From assembly GCF_000004075.3 (NCBI RefSeq), contig NC_026657.2, positions 31,342,408 through 31,406,407 on the forward strand: DNA of 64,000 nt, in the 5' to 3' direction. Below are positions 62,053 through 64,000 of this stretch, piece by piece; position 1 is the stretch's first letter, and every line of letters starts with the position of its first letter. This DNA comes from Cucumis sativus (Eukaryota > Streptophyta > Magnoliopsida > Cucurbitales > Cucurbitaceae). The translations under genes were made by a program, and so were the position numbers. The notes under the pieces were generated by a model, which saw only the letters and a list, made by a program, of their open reading frames with translations, did not search any database and was not told the DNA's origin.

Positions 62053-62943
62053 ATGTTGCTGAAGAAGATGAAACTCTTTCCTTCCATTAACTCTTTTAAA
62101 CAAGGCCTCTCTCTTCTGTCTGACCCCACTGAGAACACTTGTAGCCAAATACGTGAAACCCCACCAGTTTTTGAAGAACAAATTTCCAAGAGCAGCAACT
62201 TCAGGCTGTCCCTGCCTGTAGTAGAATGTTCCATCATATCCCAACATGTTAGAGATCTAAAAGATGCAGAATGTGAGCTCGAAATTAGTGTCAACAACCG
62301 AAACCATCTCGTTCCCTTAATAAAGTCTGAAGAAATATTGGCTGCTAAACATAATTCAGAGCCTCCATGCCTATCAGACACGATTGCCATGAAACCAAAT
62401 GGTGGGCACCAAGTGAAAGTGGGCAATCATGAAGAACATTCATCTCTATTAGACTTTGAAGACAGATGCCCACCAGGAGGAAGTGAATCAGTTATATTTT
62501 ACTCGACAAGCTTGAGAAGTATTAGGAAAACATTTGAAGAATGCAACAGTATTCGGTTCCTACTCGAAAGCTTCAAAGTGCTGTTTTACGAGAGAGATGT
62601 ATCGATGCACTTGGAATTCAGGAAGGAGCTGTGGGAAGTCTTGGGAGGCAGGGTGATCCCACCGCGACTTTTTATTAAGGGAAGGTACATCGGAGGAGCA
62701 GACGAAGTTATAGGCCTGCATGAGCAAGGCAAACTAAGGAAACTGCTGGAAGGCATACCATTGGACTTGGCAAATTCACCTTGCTCTTGTTGTGCAAACA
62801 CCAGGTTTCTGGTGTGCCCAAACTGCAATGGCAGTTGCAAGGTTCTTAGAGACGCCTACGACGGTGATGACGATAACAACTTGTATAATAGATGTACTGA
62901 TTGCAACGAGAATGGGTTAGCCAAATGCCCCATTTGCTGCTGA
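62053..62943 (+). CDS. Glutaredoxin-domain, cysteine-rich protein lacking CPYC
   Basis: A 296-residue intronless protein. The N-terminal 140 residues are low in recognisable motifs. A glutaredoxin-like fold spans about 147-235: VIFYSTSLRSIRKTFEECN, LFYERDVSMHLEFRKEL, GGRVIPPRLFIKGRYIGGAD and GLHEQGKLRKLLEGI. It keeps the TVP-like cis-proline site (VIPPRLF) and the GG of the glutathione site. The CPYC/CCxC dithiol of ordinary glutaredoxins is replaced by TSLRS, leaving C164 in FEEC. The C terminus (244-296) has CxxC-type pairs (CSCC, CPNCNGSC, CTDC, CPICC) suggesting zinc binding, like a DnaJ-type zinc finger. This matches a land-plant family of glutaredoxin-like proteins whose enzymatic activity is doubtful. 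Two in-frame ATGs (residues 1 and 6) are possible. Confidence 0.9.
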   Translation: MLLKKMKLFPSINSFKQGLSLLSDPTENTCSQIRETPPVFEEQISKSSNFRLSLPVVECSIISQHVRDLKDAECELEISVNNRNHLVPLIKSEEILAAKHNSEPPCLSDTIAMKPNGGHQVKVGNHEEHSSLLDFEDRCPPGGSESVIFYSTSLRSIRKTFEECNSIRFLLESFKVLFYERDVSMHLEFRKELWEVLGGRVIPPRLFIKGRYIGGADEVIGLHEQGKLRKLLEGIPLDLANSPCSCCANTRFLVCPNCNGSCKVLRDAYDGDDDNNLYNRCTDCNENGLAKCPICC

Positions 62944-64000
62944 AAACACTATAATCATCTTCCCCATGTAACAACACTCACCATCTACTACGTAAGTCAA
63001 CATCTTTTTAGATTTTTCTGTTCATTAGCTTAGCTTTTAGAACTCAACGACGACTGCCGTTGTAGTTCTTATGTAGCTTCTCTTTCTTCAGTTATCTATT
63101 TTCCTAGTAGACCATTTGTATTCCTGCAAATCAATGAATTTGTAGCATACCAACGCTACATTTTCTTACCTCCTACATCTTGAAAGTAAGTTCTTGGAGA
63201 TCATTCAAATAATTGTATTTTTATATGAAAATGATTGAAAATGGATGATGGGAAGAGGAGGACAAGCACATGGGTGCTTTGATAAAAGCCTAGAAAAAAG
63301 TCATTGATTGATATCAAAAGTTTTGTGAAGAAAAGTGAAGTGTTAGGATTACAAAAACTTTATGTTAAAGGGCAAAGGACAGCTTTTTCTTCTTGCTCTT
63401 TCATTACTGTTCTGTCTTTTTACCCTCCTTCTCTCCCCTTCAGTCTTGCAAGAAATAGATGGATGATGGGGAAAAAGTATCTTCTTCTATCTTGAAGGTC
63501 AAATAGATTCAAAATTCAATTACTAACTCAAAATAGTTGCATCCTTGGCTCTATTAGCCATTGATGAAGAAAATTAAATAAGAACTTGTTTCTTTCATGT
63601 TATTTGATGTTATTCCATTTTCTTAAAGAACGAATGGATAGTAAATCAGGAAGCCATAAGGGTAGAAAATGTACAAAAGTATTTTTGGACTTTGGTTTAC
63701 AATCCTTCTTGGAAAATGATGGGACCATTGAGCATTGATATTACAAGAATTGGCATTTTTGGGTATAATAGGATCGGCACCTCTGTTACCAATTCCATTT
63801 TAGTCAATAAATTTAACTTTATCTCTATAAGAAAAATACTTCTGTGTTGATTAAACTTTGCCTATTTTTGTACAACCTATTATTTGTCCAATTTAAAGTT
63901 GCAACATACCAATTAACTTTATATATAAAGTTGAATTCTTATTATATTTTTTCTATAATAAATGGAGGTTATGTGAAGATAGAATGCAAAATATTTTATC
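62944..64000. other. Downstream region to the window end
   Basis: Holds the 3' UTR of the glutaredoxin-like gene, then AT-rich sequence. The short frame at 63304-63495 has no protein-like features. Nothing else was recognised. Confidence 0.5.

Noticed and set aside
62007..62426. Minus-strand ORF of 139 codons
   Set aside because: It is antisense to the glutaredoxin-like gene and lacks recognisable motifs.

Overview
The window is nuclear DNA of a flowering plant: AT-rich, with intron-split genes, GT-AG splice sites, microsatellites, tRNA-derived SINEs and miniature LTR elements. All recognised proteins are typical eudicot proteins. The style of the dispersed repeats suggests a cucurbit (Cucurbitaceae); that is inference and was not tested by any search.

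Layout. 1-16505 (+): most of TRAPPC8, a vesicle-tethering subunit, with 24 complete exons plus a 21-base tail of the preceding exon. Its introns hold two miniature LTR retrotransposons, SINEs, a MITE-like repeat in two places and a 70-bp minisatellite. 18154-19892 (+): a SYP12-type plasma-membrane Qa-SNARE. 21480-25193 (+): a TatD-type metal-dependent hydrolase (TATDN1-like) whose coding sequence begins with two tiny exons. 25718-27462 (-): the chloroplast RNA-binding protein CP33. 29225-32027 (-): an NF-YA transcription factor with a predicted miR169 site in its 3' UTR. About 32.7-45.05 kb: a gene-poor, very AT-rich stretch. 45142-46305 (+): an intronless type I (M-gamma, AGL80-like) MADS-box gene; related ~700-bp blocks lie on both sides of it. 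50159-52572 (-): a secreted EXPP1-like protein of unknown function. 55916-56404 (+): an intronless ATL-type RING-H2 ubiquitin ligase with an upstream ORF that overlaps its start codon. 58259-60963 (+): a secreted ML-domain (NPC2-like) lipid-binding protein whose second intron carries a U6 snRNA retropseudogene with target-site duplications. 62053-62943 (+): an intronless glutaredoxin-domain, cysteine-rich protein lacking the usual CPYC active site.

The genes are independent single transcription units, as is normal for plants, and I see no operon-like or defence-type cluster. TRAPPC8 and the SYP12 syntaxin both act in secretory traffic, but their adjacency is probably chance. I found no convincing wholly new biological system. 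The most interesting signals are the nested and miniature retroelements, the U6 retropseudogene that lost its ACAGAGA box, the miR169 site, the ATGA-overlapping uORF, the duplicated block around the MADS gene, and an orphan 5'-exon-like stretch beside two G-boxes.
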